Positions 1 through 11,117 of a stretch of 36,069 nt of DNA are shown one piece after another. Location of the stretch: assembly GCA_018607725.1 (NCBI GenBank), contig JABBAY010000073.1, positions 1 through 36,069 of the forward strand, read 5' to 3'. Positions within the stretch are counted from its first letter, which is position 1. Every line of letters starts with the position of its first letter. Position numbers and translations under genes: made by a program. The stretch comes from K189A clade bacterium (GTDB lineage Bacteria > Pseudomonadota > Gammaproteobacteria > Pseudomonadales > Azotimanducaceae). Under the pieces are notes generated by a model. It made no database searches. It saw nothing but the letters and a program-made list of their open reading frames with translations, and was not told the origin of the DNA.

Positions 1-2878
1 AGGCATCCTGTTGCCGTGAAATTTGCATGTAGACCGATTCAAGCTCAAAACCCTGGATATTGAGGCTATCAACGTACAGATCGACCGATTCCAGAGTCTG
101 AGCAAGTTCCGACTCCAGCGACACTTCTGTCTTGCCTTCCAAATCGTCGCTGAGCTGGCGCCATTGCATATAATCAGCTTCTTGAATTGCACCAGTGACT
201 CGCAACTTGTCGAAGGCCACGGCGCCAATGGGGCTCAAACCAAAGTGGATTCGGCCGCCTACCAGCGCGCCTGCGCGACTCTTAAGTAAAGCATGAACAC
301 TATCACCCAGGGACAAGCTGATTTCATCAGACGACTCAAAAAACGTTTGCTGATACTTCATGGGTAAACGCTCAGCGGCTAATTTAGCCATAGGGCTTGG
401 CAAATCAATTTCAACACCCTGTAGGTCTGAGGTGATATCTACAGATATACCTGTCTCCAGTGCACCGACGGGAATTCGCACAACGGAATGATAATCAAAT
501 GCACCTGATGCTTTCGCAAGCAGCGCCTGACCTGACCACTCATATACTTCATCGATACCCGCGCGACCATCACCATCAATAACGATTTCAAGGATCGCAC
601 CCGTCGCGTCACAAGTGGAGGTGATCTCATTGCGGGCCAAATCATCAAATATCGACGCGGTAAAAGGTGCTGCATTAAGCCCGCGGTCACTGTCATAAGT
701 AAAATTACCGGCGATGTCTTTTATCGCCAAATCAAGCTCACTCATGAAGAGGTCTCCGCTATCAATGTCTATCGATAGGTCGACCCTAACAGGCTCACCG
801 GTTCGCAACCCGATAGGCACGTTCAAGTTGATCTCTCCGTGCATCGGACCGGTAGCCACCCAGGCATTAGCCATCTGACCTGTCAGCGCAGCGAGCGGCG
901 TTTCGTTCAGCATCTTGACACCATCGCTAAAGTCGCCTTGGACGGCGCCACTCACGAAGATTGAGTCAGCACGGCCTTCTGCTGTTATCGGCAAGCTGAC
1001 CAGGATTTCCTCGAGTCGGGTATCGAAAATAGCGGCCGTGGCAGCTTTTGATTCTACTAGCACATTATTGACATAGATCGTCGCTTTCAGGTCCCGCAAT
1101 GGTGGCCAGGCAGGGTCATAGGCTACGCTGGCGTCGTCGACGTCGAAGTACAGTTCGTGCACCTTGCGGATTTTCGGTGCGTCCCGAAAAAGCGACCCAT
1201 GAAACAGCAGACCACCTTCAGCTACCGTACCACCGAGAATCGCCCGGCCAAGCCACTCTCGAAGCGTGTCACTCAATACTTCAGGGAGATACCGATTTGC
1301 ATGATTCAGGTCCGAGTGCCGCAGGCCAACTTCTAGTCCCCAGGTGTGATTCGCACGATCTGCAGGCAAGTTCACCAGCACTCTGCCCGCAGCCACTAGT
1401 TGGCCTTCAGTCAACTGAATCAGACCGCTACGGAGCTGTATCGCCTCTGGTTTCACTAAATAGTTCAGGCGCACCTGCGCAGTATCAAACGACCATGGCT
1501 TTGAGAACATCGATTCAAAGTTCAGTTCAAATGGCGCCTGATTATGTATATCCAAGTAGCCACTTTCGAGTCCCATCGAGACGAAACCATCGAGCCGGCT
1601 TATCCCTGGCAGCGCCAAATAGGGCTTCAACGCGAGACCATGGATTTGTGCCGTCAAATGCGGCACTGGGGTCGTGTTGAGATGATCTATATGCACGAAC
1701 AATTGCTCCAATTCGCCGGTTAAAGCCATGTCACTCAAGGCATTAATACCCTGTTGCGACAACAACTCAGTGCGTTCGCCTAGACCACTCACCGCATCAA
1801 CTAAAGGCGCAAAGGACAGCTTGGGCAACGCCAACGCCAACGACTGGACCCCCGTCAGATCTCGATAGGCGACGGACATACCATCGAACTCTAGACGCTT
1901 ACTTCCCACATTAGCGCTCAAAGATTCAAAATAGAGCTGGGCCTCACTGGGATCCTTGCGAACGACGACAAATTCAGTGCGCACATCTTCGAGAAAATCA
2001 ACCTGTCGTCCGTTGACTAAGGCTGTCACAGCATTCGTCAGCGTGGCTCCTCTTAATTCAAATATCTCACCATCAAATTCAAGCCAAAACTCCCCGCTCA
2101 TATCGAGCTCCGTGAATTCAAGCTTGTGCTTGCCTGACGGCGGGATCAGATCAGCCAATTCAATACTAGGGACTTGCAGGTACAAACTCGCAAAGAAACT
2201 GCCGAGATCTCGAGGATCACCGCGAAACTCACCGAGTAGTTGCAGACCGTCTTTGTAAGGATTTTCACCCAACCGTTCCACGAAGAGCGGCAGCGACATG
2301 GTTTTCTTGTCACCATCCGCGCGTAACTCGAAAACCTGATCAATCTGATTTCGAATTTCGTAATGGGCATTACGACCCACAACTTCAATATTGATGGAGG
2401 TCATTTCGATTGACTCAAGGTAAGGCACCGAAGTCAACAATACGGTGAGATCTGGCGGGTTGTCTGCTACTGGTATGCCATCTACATACCAACTGCCCGC
2501 AGGGTCCTGCACCAACTTCAACGATAAACTCTCGATCAACAGATCACTGACAACAATCTGTCTTTCGAGAAAACTGTGCAAAGAGTTCAGCTCCACCGAC
2601 AGATGATCAAAAGTGATGCCAACAGCAGCATTTCCGATTCTAAACCCATCTATCTCAAGCTTCGGGTCAAGATAGCGCCACTCCCCTCTAAGCGCACCAA
2701 TGTGTACAGGCACATTAAGCGCGTTGGAAAGCAACTGCTCGATGTTGACCCGATAGTTATTCACATTTGCGATAGCCAAACGCCCTATGGAGACGTAGGC
2801 GGCGACTAGAATCAGCAGACCTAGCAGCATTGCCTCTAGGGAATTGACAACAAGTCGTTGGGTATTTTGAGCTTTCAT
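1..2878 (-). CDS. yhdP: YhdP family AsmA-like envelope protein (partial, 3' end outside window)
   Basis: An open frame of about 959 codons runs on the minus strand from ATG at 2878 to the window edge without a stop, so the C-terminal part is missing. The N-terminus has a short basic stretch and one membrane helix (about residues 14-32, LLGLLILVAAYVSIGR-like). A long region follows, rich in alternating beta-strand pattern, typical of the AsmA-like/TIGR02099 family. E. coli YhdP is about 1266 residues, so roughly three quarters is present. Known members are inner-membrane-anchored bridges that help carry phospholipid to the outer membrane. The gene starts 6 bp after the rng stop, with AGGT ahead of the ATG, and is probably cotranscribed with the mre-maf-rng block. 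The identification rests on N-terminal character, length and synteny. Confidence 0.85.
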   Translation of the reverse strand, partial: MKAQNTQRLVVNSLEAMLLGLLILVAAYVSIGRLAIANVNNYRVNIEQLLSNALNVPVHIGALRGEWRYLDPKLEIDGFRIGNAAVGITFDHLSVELNSLHSFLERQIVVSDLLIESLSLKLVQDPAGSWYVDGIPVADNPPDLTVLLTSVPYLESIEMTSINIEVVGRNAHYEIRNQIDQVFELRADGDKKTMSLPLFVERLGENPYKDGLQLLGEFRGDPRDLGSFFASLYLQVPSIELADLIPPSGKHKLEFTELDMSGEFWLEFDGEIFELRGATLTNAVTALVNGRQVDFLEDVRTEFVVVRKDPSEAQLYFESLSANVGSKRLEFDGMSVAYRDLTGVQSLALALPKLSFAPLVDAVSGLGERTELLSQQGINALSDMALTGELEQLFVHIDHLNTTPVPHLTAQIHGLALKPYLALPGISRLDGFVSMGLESGYLDIHNQAPFELNFESMFSKPWSFDTAQVRLNYLVKPEAIQLRSGLIQLTEGQLVAAGRVLVNLPADRANHTWGLEVGLRHSDLNHANRYLPEVLSDTLREWLGRAILGGTVAEGGLLFHGSLFRDAPKIRKVHELYFDVDDASVAYDPAWPPLRDLKATIYVNNVLVESKAATAAIFDTRLEEILVSLPITAEGRADSIFVSGAVQGDFSDGVKMLNETPLAALTGQMANAWVATGPMHGEINLNVPIGLRTGEPVRVDLSIDIDSGDLFMSELDLAIKDIAGNFTYDSDRGLNAAPFTASIFDDLARNEITSTCDATGAILEIVIDGDGRAGIDEVYEWSGQALLAKASGAFDYHSVVRIPVGALETGISVDITSDLQGVEIDLPSPMAKLAAERLPMKYQQTFFESSDEISLSLGDSVHALLKSRAGALVGGRIHFGLSPIGAVAFDKLRVTGAIQEADYMQWRQLSDDLEGKTEVSLESELAQTLESVDLYVDSLNIQGFELESVYMQISRQQDA

Positions 2879-2884
2879 GGCTAC

Positions 2885-4372
2885 CTAAAACCGAAGCGGC
2901 ACGACAACATCAAACTGCTCCTGACTGTAACTCGTCTCGACTTGCAGTCGGATCGAACAGTCCAGCGCGCTGGATAAGTCAGCGATGCAAATTGCATCTT
3001 CATCTAACAAACGATCAATAACTGGTTGCGCGGCCATTATCACACACTCGCCACCAGAAAATTTGAGGGCTTTGCGCTGTATCTCTCGATAGATTTCCAG
3101 ACAAACCGTCTCCGCAGTTTTCAAAAAACCCTTTCCATCACAAGCAGGACAAGGCGCGCACATCATCTTAAGTAAACTCTCATGGGTCCTTTTGCGTGTC
3201 ATCTCCACCAGACCCAAGTCTGATATTTCAGAGATATTCCACTTCACGCGATCCGTCTGTTGACCTTTCTCCAGCGTCCTGATCACTTGGCGCTTGTGCT
3301 CTTCATCGATCATGTCGATAAAATCAAGAATGACAATTCCACCTATGTTTCTCAACTTGAGTTGTCGGGGTATCGCCGCGGCGGCCTCAAGGTTAGTTCG
3401 ATAGATGGTATCTTCAAGATCACGGCGTCCAACAAACGCTCCGGTATTAACATCCACCGTGGTCATCGCTTCGGTCTGATCTATCACCAGATAACCCCCC
3501 GACTTCAGCGGCACATTGCGATTCAACGCAGCCGCAATTTGGTCCTCTAAATTATGCGCATCAAATATTGGCACCTTGAGAGAAACCAGCTGCAAGCAAG
3601 CAAGCTTTTCGGGAATAAAGTCTGTCAGAAATCGCTCAATGGCCTGATAGACCTTTTTGTTGTCGACGAGAATACTGGCGGTCTCTCGATTAATGATATC
3701 CCGCATCGCCCGCAGGTGAATAGGTAAGTCTTCATAAACGGTTGATGCTGGTGGCGCACTACGGCCTTGCTCATCAATCAGCCGCCAGCGCTTGCGTAAC
3801 AGTTCCGCATCGAGCCGGATTTCCTCTTCCGTCGCCCGCTCTGAGGCCGTGCGAACAATAAATCCATCTCCATCTTCTGGCTGGTGAATCTCAGCCATGA
3901 TAGTCTCGAGCCGTTCACGGGCAGCCGCGTCTTCTATTCGTTGGGAAATACCTATGTGCGAATTTTTTGGCGTATAAACCAAAAATCGAGACGCGACAGA
4001 AATGCTGGTCGTAGCACGCGCGCCTTTGGTGTTAATTGGCTCTTTAGTTACCTGCACCAAAATTTCCTGCCCATCTCGAATCACTTGTTGGATCGGTGGG
4101 TAATGAATTTTTTTGTCAGCCGATGCCTCAATGAACTTGAATTGCGAATCCACAAGATCGGTAATATGCATAAACGCGGCTCGCGGCTGCCCTATGTCAA
4201 CGAAAGCACTTTGTAAACCAGGCAATACGCGAACAACCTTACCTTTATAAATATTGCCAACGGTTACTCGAGTGTGGGACCGCTCGATAAAAATTTCTTG
4301 CAGCAACCCAGACTCGACAAGCGCCACCCGCGTTTCCAACGAAGAGACACTGATGATAATTTCTTCAGCCAT
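2885..4372 (-). CDS. rng: Ribonuclease G
   Basis: The 495-residue protein matches RNase G (E. coli 489 aa), an endoribonuclease that matures the 16S rRNA 5' end and degrades some mRNAs. It begins MAEEIIISVSSLETRVAL, followed by an S1 RNA-binding domain at about residues 36-125 (GNIYKGKVVRVLPGLQSAF). The DNase I-like catalytic metal ligands are visible as Asp307 in VDVNTGAFVG and Asp350 in IVILDFIDM. The zinc-link motif is Cys408-x-x-Cys411 in CPACDGKG. The long C-terminal scaffold of RNase E is absent, which separates it from rne. It lies 25 bp downstream of maf and 6 bp upstream of yhdP, the usual gammaproteobacterial order. Confidence 0.96.
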   Translation of the reverse strand: MAEEIIISVSSLETRVALVESGLLQEIFIERSHTRVTVGNIYKGKVVRVLPGLQSAFVDIGQPRAAFMHITDLVDSQFKFIEASADKKIHYPPIQQVIRDGQEILVQVTKEPINTKGARATTSISVASRFLVYTPKNSHIGISQRIEDAAARERLETIMAEIHQPEDGDGFIVRTASERATEEEIRLDAELLRKRWRLIDEQGRSAPPASTVYEDLPIHLRAMRDIINRETASILVDNKKVYQAIERFLTDFIPEKLACLQLVSLKVPIFDAHNLEDQIAAALNRNVPLKSGGYLVIDQTEAMTTVDVNTGAFVGRRDLEDTIYRTNLEAAAAIPRQLKLRNIGGIVILDFIDMIDEEHKRQVIRTLEKGQQTDRVKWNISEISDLGLVEMTRKRTHESLLKMMCAPCPACDGKGFLKTAETVCLEIYREIQRKALKFSGGECVIMAAQPVIDRLLDEDAICIADLSSALDCSIRLQVETSYSQEQFDVVVPLRF

Positions 4373-4397
4373 GCTGAAATACTTCCTGTATCAAATA

Positions 4398-5018
4398 TCA
4401 TTCATTTCCCGCCAGGCAATCTATGCCAAAGCGCGCGAGACAATCAGCGGTTTCCCGCAGGGGTAGCCCCGCAACATTGCTACTACTTCCTATGATCGAC
4501 TCAACAAAAATGGCGCCGATGCCCTGGATTCCATAAGCACCTGATTTATCTTGAGGCTCACCAGTGAGCCAATATTTTCGGCATTCTTGCTCGTTAACCT
4601 GACGGAAATTGACTTCCGTCTCAACGCTAAAACTCTCCTGATAGCCATCTGCCAACCTGCTGACAGTCACTGCAGTGACAACGGTATGGCGACGGTTAGA
4701 CATCCGGCGCAACATATTCACTGCATCTTCTTCATCCTTAGGCTTACACAGGATTTCGTTGTCGAGCACAACAATGGTATCAGCACAGAGCACGACAACT
4801 TCCAAATGCCGCTTCGCGGCATCAGCGGCGTCGACCTCAAGCAGATGCCTGGCAGCGACTGACTTGCCTTTCGACATCCGACTGGCATAGTCACAAGCTT
4901 GCTCCCCGACCATCGGGGTTTCATCAATATCAGGCGTAATCACATCGAACGACAGGTTGATCTGCCGCAACAGTTGCGATCTACGCGGCGAGGCCGAGCC
5001 CAGCACGAGCGCAATCAA
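4398..5018 (-). CDS. maf: Maf/YhdE nucleoside triphosphate pyrophosphatase
   Basis: The 206-residue protein opens with the Maf signature: LGSASPRRSQLL at residues 6-17, which carries the phosphate-binding Ser/Arg residues. The conserved LCADTIVVLDNEILCKP segment around residue 79 supplies the metal-binding Asp. Family members hydrolyse dTTP, UTP and modified nucleotides to monophosphates and are linked to septum inhibition and housecleaning. The Maf subtype (dTTP/UTP versus m7GTP) cannot be settled here; position next to mreD and rng fits the YhdE branch. The gene sits between mreD and rng in the same direction and is probably part of one transcript. Confidence 0.93.
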   Translation of the reverse strand: MIALVLGSASPRRSQLLRQINLSFDVITPDIDETPMVGEQACDYASRMSKGKSVAARHLLEVDAADAAKRHLEVVVLCADTIVVLDNEILCKPKDEEDAVNMLRRMSNRRHTVVTAVTVSRLADGYQESFSVETEVNFRQVNEQECRKYWLTGEPQDKSGAYGIQGIGAIFVESIIGSSSNVAGLPLRETADCLARFGIDCLAGNE

Positions 5019-5071
5019 ATTGAGTTCCTCATTTTTCGCGAAGCGTAAAATCTATACCTTCGCTGCGCCTA

Positions 5072-5563
5072 TCAGGTTACATCAAACAAGCGGCGCGCGG
5101 AACGCAAGACTAGAAAGACCCAAGGCCAGACTAAGGCGCTGACTAACGACGGCAGCAAATACCACATGTTCCAGTCCGCCGCGCCCGAGATACTTTCGAT
5201 CCAAAAATTGACTAACTGGTCCAACCCAACAATTGCGAACACCACCAGACTCTGCTGCCAGACCGCAAACATGCGCATCCGCTGGTAAAGACTGGAAGCC
5301 ACGTAAACAACCACAATAAGCGCGATCGCATGCTGTCCGATCAGGCTACCCAAAAGAATATCGAGAATAATCCCTAATACCCACGCAACTGCAATACCTA
5401 TTCTATAGGGCAAAGCGATCGTCCAATAAATCAGCACCAAGGCGACCCAGTGCGGCCTCAGATAGCCAAAATCAACCGGTACAAATGCCGGCAACGAGAT
5501 GATACTGAGCACCAAGGCGATGAAAAAGCTAAGCCCAATGAACCAAAGATTATTACTTCGCAT
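5072..5563 (-). CDS. mreD: Rod shape-determining protein MreD
   Basis: This is a hydrophobic protein of 163 residues with five or six membrane segments, from FIGLSFFIALVLSIISL near the start to a C-terminal WPWVFLVLRSARRLFDVT. Size and position directly after mreC identify MreD, an inner-membrane part of the elongasome that works with MreC, RodA and PBP2. The frame is open up to 5602, but the ATG at 5563 (MRSNNLWFIG) is preferred because it sits one base after the mreC stop (TGATATG) and gives a normal N-terminus. Such spacing implies translational coupling. Confidence 0.92.
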   Translation of the reverse strand: MRSNNLWFIGLSFFIALVLSIISLPAFVPVDFGYLRPHWVALVLIYWTIALPYRIGIAVAWVLGIILDILLGSLIGQHAIALIVVVYVASSLYQRMRMFAVWQQSLVVFAIVGLDQLVNFWIESISGAADWNMWYLLPSLVSALVWPWVFLVLRSARRLFDVT

Positions 5564-5564
5564 A

Positions 5565-6434
5565 TCAGCGATCCGGTTCAATTCGCGGGCTACTGACATC
5601 ACGCGCCATGCGTGCTTCAGTAAACACCAACAAGACGTGGCGACTTTTTACCAACGACGCGCTGGGAATCGCTCTCACGACAGCGAAAGGCTCACCAGGA
5701 TCGTGCTCCACCTTACTCACCACGCCAACGGGATAACCCACTGGAAAGCGACTACCCAGGCCCGAACTCACCAGCAAGTCACCTTCCTTAATATCGGCGG
5801 TATCCGGCACGTGAATCAACTCCAATTGCCCCGTAATACCGGTGCCCTGAGCGATGAGTCGTAGATTGTTTCGATTAACCTGGACTGGCACCGAATGTGA
5901 TTCATCGCTGATGAGCAAAGCGCGACTGGTATACAGACTGGTAGCTATCACCTGTCCCATCAATCCTTGCGCATCGAGCACCGCTTGACCAACAAACACA
6001 CCAGACTGGCTGCCTTTATCAATAATAATTTCATAGCGTTCAGGATCAGGATCCACCCCGATCAACTCAGCTACAAGGACGTTATCTTGAAGTTTTGCAG
6101 CCGACCCAAGCAAGTCACGCAATCGATCGTTCTCCGCAACGAGCGCCGCCATCTTGATAACTTTCGCCCGGAGGAGCAGCTGATCTTGCTCAAGCAAACT
6201 GATCTCGGCGCGCATCTCTGCCCGTGAAGCAAAGGTTTCCTGCGCCAGGGTCGCGGTTCTCGCTGGGTAATCTGCAGTGACGACTATTGGCGTCACAACG
6301 ATGTTCAGAACCGACCTGACAGAACCTAGATAGTCAGTATAGTAATCCAGCGCCAGCAACCCTAATGACAAGCCACTGAAGACCAGCATCTTATAGCCGA
6401 TAGTTGTTTCTTCAAGAAATAGCGATTTGATAAT
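5565..6434 (-). CDS. mreC: Rod shape-determining protein MreC (probable ATT start)
   Basis: MreC is a bitopic inner-membrane protein that links MreB to the periplasmic wall-synthesis enzymes. The product has one N-terminal helix, a coiled coil at about residues 75-110, and the two beta-barrel domains with LIGVDPDPERYEIIIDKGS and the DLLVSSGLGSRFPVGYPVG motif. The first ATG in frame is at 6389, but it cuts into the membrane helix. Upstream codons back to 6434 encode IIKSLFLEETTIGYK, which matches the usual MreC opening (MIKPLF... in relatives), and an in-frame TGA lies immediately before. No ATG, GTG or TTG exists in that stretch. I therefore propose initiation at ATT 6434-6432, with GGGA five bases ahead. 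If ATG 6389 is used instead, the protein is 274 residues. Confidence 0.9.
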   Translation of the reverse strand: MIKSLFLEETTIGYKMLVFSGLSLGLLALDYYTDYLGSVRSVLNIVVTPIVVTADYPARTATLAQETFASRAEMRAEISLLEQDQLLLRAKVIKMAALVAENDRLRDLLGSAAKLQDNVLVAELIGVDPDPERYEIIIDKGSQSGVFVGQAVLDAQGLMGQVIATSLYTSRALLISDESHSVPVQVNRNNLRLIAQGTGITGQLELIHVPDTADIKEGDLLVSSGLGSRFPVGYPVGVVSKVEHDPGEPFAVVRAIPSASLVKSRHVLLVFTEARMARDVSSPRIEPDR

Positions 6435-6491
6435 TCAAATCCCGTTGAGATCCAATGGAGACACTTAATAGCCTTGGTTAATCCGACGTAG

Positions 6492-7852
<1,361 letters not shown>

Positions 7853-8149
7853 ATGCCACCCATCACAGTTACCCAGGACCTGGTCCTTGCCGTCGCCGAA
7901 CTGTCCCAGCTCAACATTGATGGTGCCGATATCGATGGCTACGCAGCAGACATGACCAAGGTTCTGGCCCTCGTCGAGCAGATGCATGGCGTTGACACCA
8001 GTGACATCGCACCCATGTCGAACCCCACTGACGCAAGCCAGCAACTTCGCGCCGATGAAGTCACCGAACCCGATCAGCGAGAGCGTTTTCAGGCAATTGC
8101 GCCCGAAACAGATGGTGGCTTCTACCTTGTCCCACGGGTTGTGGAGTAG
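7853..8149 (+). CDS. gatC: Asp-tRNA(Asn)/Glu-tRNA(Gln) amidotransferase subunit C
   Basis: The 98-residue protein is GatC, the small clamp subunit that holds GatA and GatB together in the GatCAB complex. Typical features are an N-terminal helical pair (residues 3-50) and the C-terminal [30 protein letters not shown] segment, which wraps the interface. The frame is open from 7823, but ATG 7853 ([11 protein letters not shown]) is chosen because it has GGAA seven bases upstream and gives the normal length of about 95-100 residues. It lies two bases ahead of gatA, so the two are coupled. Confidence 0.95.
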   Translation: MPPITVTQDLVLAVAELSQLNIDGADIDGYAADMTKVLALVEQMHGVDTSDIAPMSNPTDASQQLRADEVTEPDQRERFQAIAPETDGGFYLVPRVVE

Positions 8150-8151
8150 AC

Positions 8152-9615
8152 ATGAGCGATTTACACCATAAGACCATCAGTCAATTACTACGTGATCTCG
8201 ATAATAAGGCTTTTTCTAGTGTCGAACTGACCGCGCACTATCTCGATCGCATTGAGCGACTAGACCCCGCTATCAACAGCTACATCACTGTCCTTCGAGA
8301 GCCGGCCTTGGCGCGCGCTGCCGCCATGGACGTCGCCAGACAGAAGGGTACTCATCCGCCACTGGCGGGAATTCCCATTGCGCACAAGGACATTATTTGC
8401 ACCCAAGGCGTAAGAACTTCCGCCGGATCACGTATGCTCGACAACTTTATCGCACCGTACAATGCGACACTGGTTGAACAGCTCAACGACGCCGGCGTCG
8501 TGACCCTGGGTAAGACCAATATGGACGAGTTTGCCATGGGCTCATCCAATGAGAATAGTTACTACGGCCCCGTGAACAATCCGTGGCGAGCCGATCGCGT
8601 TCCCGGCGGATCATCAGGCGGCTCAGCGGCCAGCCTTGCAGCGGGACTCTGCACCGCCGCAACCGGCACAGATACCGGCGGTTCTATTCGCCAGCCAGCA
8701 GCATTCTGCGGCATTACCGGCTTGAAGCCCACCTACGGCAGAGTGTCACGATGGGGCGTCATTGCCTATGCTTCCAGTCTCGACCAAGCCGGGCCAATGG
8801 CACAAACCGCAGAAGATGCGGCGCATTTACTGCAAGCCATGGCTGGCTTTGATCATCGCGACTCCACCAGCATCAATCAGCCAGTGCCCGACTACTTAGC
8901 CCAGATCAATGGATCCATCAAGGGACTAAAAATTGGAATCTGCACCGAGTATTTTGATGCGGGGCTGGATGACGATATTCGAACGGCAGTGATGGCGGCC
9001 GCCAAAACGCTGGAATCCATGGGGGCGATTCTCTCGGAGGTCAGCCTGCCAAACACGCAACACGCCATACCCGCCTATTATGTGATTGCGCCAGCGGAGT
9101 GTTCTTCAAACCTATCAAGGTACGATGGTGTGCGTTTCGGCTATCGCTGCGCTGATCCGGAATCCATTGAAGATCTTTATAAACGCAGCCGTTCTGAAGG
9201 CTTCGGCCGAGAGGTCAAGAGTCGCATTATGGTCGGCACTTTCGCTTTGTCTGCCGGCTACTATGAAGCCTACTACCGCAAGGCTCAGCAGATTCGGCGG
9301 TTAATCAGCAGAGACTTTAGCCAGGCATTTGACCAAGTTGACTACATCCTAGGACCAACGACACCTTCAACCGCGTTTAAACTTGGCGAAAAAGTAGACG
9401 ATCAGGTGGCCATGTATCTGCAGGATATTTACACCATTGCCGTCAACCTCGCGGGTCTCCCCGCCATCTCGATACCGGCAGGTCAAAGCCAGGGTTTACC
9501 CATTGGCCTACAACTTATCGGTCGCCATCTCGATGAAGGCGGTCTGCTCAAAGTAGCCCATAACTTCCAGCAAGCATCGGACTGGCACGCTCAACGTCCC
9601 GACGACGGCCAATAA
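8152..9615 (+). CDS. gatA: Asp-tRNA(Asn)/Glu-tRNA(Gln) amidotransferase subunit A
   Basis: GatA (487 aa) is the glutaminase of GatCAB, releasing ammonia for GatB. The amidase signature is intact: Lys79 in [11 protein letters not shown], the cis-Ser154 in GGSSGGSAA, and nucleophile Ser178 in [16 protein letters not shown]. These positions are the same as in characterised GatA proteins. The ATG has GGAG five bases upstream, inside the end of gatC. Together with gatB 14 bp downstream it forms the gatCAB operon. Its presence suggests that this organism makes Gln-tRNA and/or Asn-tRNA by transamidation. Confidence 0.97.
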   Translation: MSDLHHKTISQLLRDLDNKAFSSVELTAHYLDRIERLDPAINSYITVLREPALARAAAMDVARQKGTHPPLAGIPIAHKDIICTQGVRTSAGSRMLDNFIAPYNATLVEQLNDAGVVTLGKTNMDEFAMGSSNENSYYGPVNNPWRADRVPGGSSGGSAASLAAGLCTAATGTDTGGSIRQPAAFCGITGLKPTYGRVSRWGVIAYASSLDQAGPMAQTAEDAAHLLQAMAGFDHRDSTSINQPVPDYLAQINGSIKGLKIGICTEYFDAGLDDDIRTAVMAAAKTLESMGAILSEVSLPNTQHAIPAYYVIAPAECSSNLSRYDGVRFGYRCADPESIEDLYKRSRSEGFGREVKSRIMVGTFALSAGYYEAYYRKAQQIRRLISRDFSQAFDQVDYILGPTTPSTAFKLGEKVDDQVAMYLQDIYTIAVNLAGLPAISIPAGQSQGLPIGLQLIGRHLDEGGLLKVAHNFQQASDWHAQRPDDGQ

Positions 9616-9629
9616 CCAGGAAATTCACC

Positions 9630-11084
9630 ATGCAAGATTGGGAAATCGTCATCGGTCTGGAGATCCATACCCAGCTCAAGACTAAATCAAAAATATTTTC
9701 GGGAGCCAGCACAGACTTCGGTGCGGCGCCTAATACGCAAGCCTGCGCTATTGACCTGGGGTTTCCCGGCGTACTGCCCACGGTCAATACTCGGGTCTAC
9801 GAAAAGGCAGTCGCGTTTGGCTTGGGCATTGGTGCCACCATCAACCTGACATCGGTATTCGACCGCAAAAATTATTTCTATCCTGATTCACCTAAGGGCT
9901 ATCAAATTACGCAACTGGAGACCCCGATTGTAGTCGGCGGCAGCGTCGACGTCGTCCTCAAGGACGGCTCAGTGAAAACGATTCAGGTGACTCGAGCGCA
10001 TCTGGAAGAGGATGCCGGCAAATCAATGCACGAGGACTATCACGGCCAGACCGGCATTGACCTGAATCGCGCCGGCACGCCATTGCTGGAGATTGTCTCT
10101 GAACCCGATATGCGATCCGCTGAAGAGGCTGTCGCCTATGCACGTTATATCCATCAATTGGTCACCTATCTTGGCGTCTCTGACGGAGACATGTCACAAG
10201 GTTCGTTACGCTGTGATGCGAACGTTTCTATTCGACCCATGGGCACCGAGGCCCTCGGCACCCGCACAGAAACCAAGAATGTAAACTCATTCCGCTTTCT
10301 TGAGCGAGCCATCAATTATGAAGTCGAACGCCAGATTGCTGTTCTCGAGAGCGGTGGCCGAATTCGTCAGGAAACTCGACTGTACGATTCCGATAAAGAT
10401 GAAACCCGACCAATGCGCAGCAAAGAGACCGCGACGGATTATCGCTATTTTCCCGAACCGGATCTTTTACCTGTCCACATCACCCAGGACTATATTGACG
10501 CTGTCAGACAACAAATGCCTGAATTGCCCGCGGCCAAAATTCAGCGCTTCGTTCGGGACTATGCTCTGAACGAGGCCGACGCACAGGTGCTGGCATCAAC
10601 TGTCGCACTGGCAGACTATTTCGAGACAGTCGCCCGAGTTGGCGGCGATGGCAAGCTCGCGGCCAACTGGGTAAGGGTCGAACTGTTGGGACAAATGAAT
10701 CGCGAATCACTGACACCCTCAGCGGAATCGCTCGGCGCCATCTCCCTTTCTGCGAACGCTCTCGGCATGCTGCTAGCAAGAATAAAGGACGGCACCATTT
10801 CCGGTAAAATTGCCAAAACTGTCTTCGCTGCGCTTTGGCATGGCGAAGCCACAGACCCCGACACTTATATCGCCACACAGGGCTTGACCCAGGTTTCTAA
10901 TAGCGACGAACTGGCCCCTATCGTCGACGGCGTTATAGCGAATAATCCCCAACAAGCTGCGCAATACCGCGAAGGGAAGACCAAGCTTATGGGATTTTTC
11001 GTCGGCCAAGTCATGCAACAAACCGCCGGCAAAGCCAACCCACAACAGGTGAGCGAACTGGTACAGCAGCGGCTGCTTGACTGA
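9630..11084 (+). CDS. gatB: Asp-tRNA(Asn)/Glu-tRNA(Gln) amidotransferase subunit B
   Basis: GatB (484 aa) activates the tRNA-bound Glu or Asp with ATP and amidates it. It starts [18 protein letters not shown] and has the conserved [14 protein letters not shown] and EEDAGKS motifs of the kinase-like cradle, [15 protein letters not shown]-like text (here [15 protein letters not shown]) near residue 148, and the C-terminal helical plus YqeY-like tail ([20 protein letters not shown]). Length is normal. It ends the operon and converges on the DUF1499 gene at 11118. Confidence 0.97.
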   Translation: MQDWEIVIGLEIHTQLKTKSKIFSGASTDFGAAPNTQACAIDLGFPGVLPTVNTRVYEKAVAFGLGIGATINLTSVFDRKNYFYPDSPKGYQITQLETPIVVGGSVDVVLKDGSVKTIQVTRAHLEEDAGKSMHEDYHGQTGIDLNRAGTPLLEIVSEPDMRSAEEAVAYARYIHQLVTYLGVSDGDMSQGSLRCDANVSIRPMGTEALGTRTETKNVNSFRFLERAINYEVERQIAVLESGGRIRQETRLYDSDKDETRPMRSKETATDYRYFPEPDLLPVHITQDYIDAVRQQMPELPAAKIQRFVRDYALNEADAQVLASTVALADYFETVARVGGDGKLAANWVRVELLGQMNRESLTPSAESLGAISLSANALGMLLARIKDGTISGKIAKTVFAALWHGEATDPDTYIATQGLTQVSNSDELAPIVDGVIANNPQQAAQYREGKTKLMGFFVGQVMQQTAGKANPQQVSELVQQRLLD

Positions 11085-11095
11085 AACAGCTACCA

Positions 11096-11117
11096 GCTGA
11101 CCCGGCCGCGAGTCAGC
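11096..11117. terminator. Inverted repeat between convergent genes
   Basis: GCTGAC at 11096-11101 pairs with GTCAGC at 11112-11117 around a GC-rich ten-base loop. It fills the gap between the gatB stop and the stop of the convergent DUF1499 gene. No T-tract follows on either strand, so it is at best a weak or Rho-assisted terminator. Confidence 0.3.

Noticed and set aside
1099-1680. Plus-strand open frame of 193 codons starting with an Arg-rich stretch
   Set aside because: It is the complement of yhdP, and its composition (Arg/Ser/Pro-rich, no domain) is that of a shadow frame.
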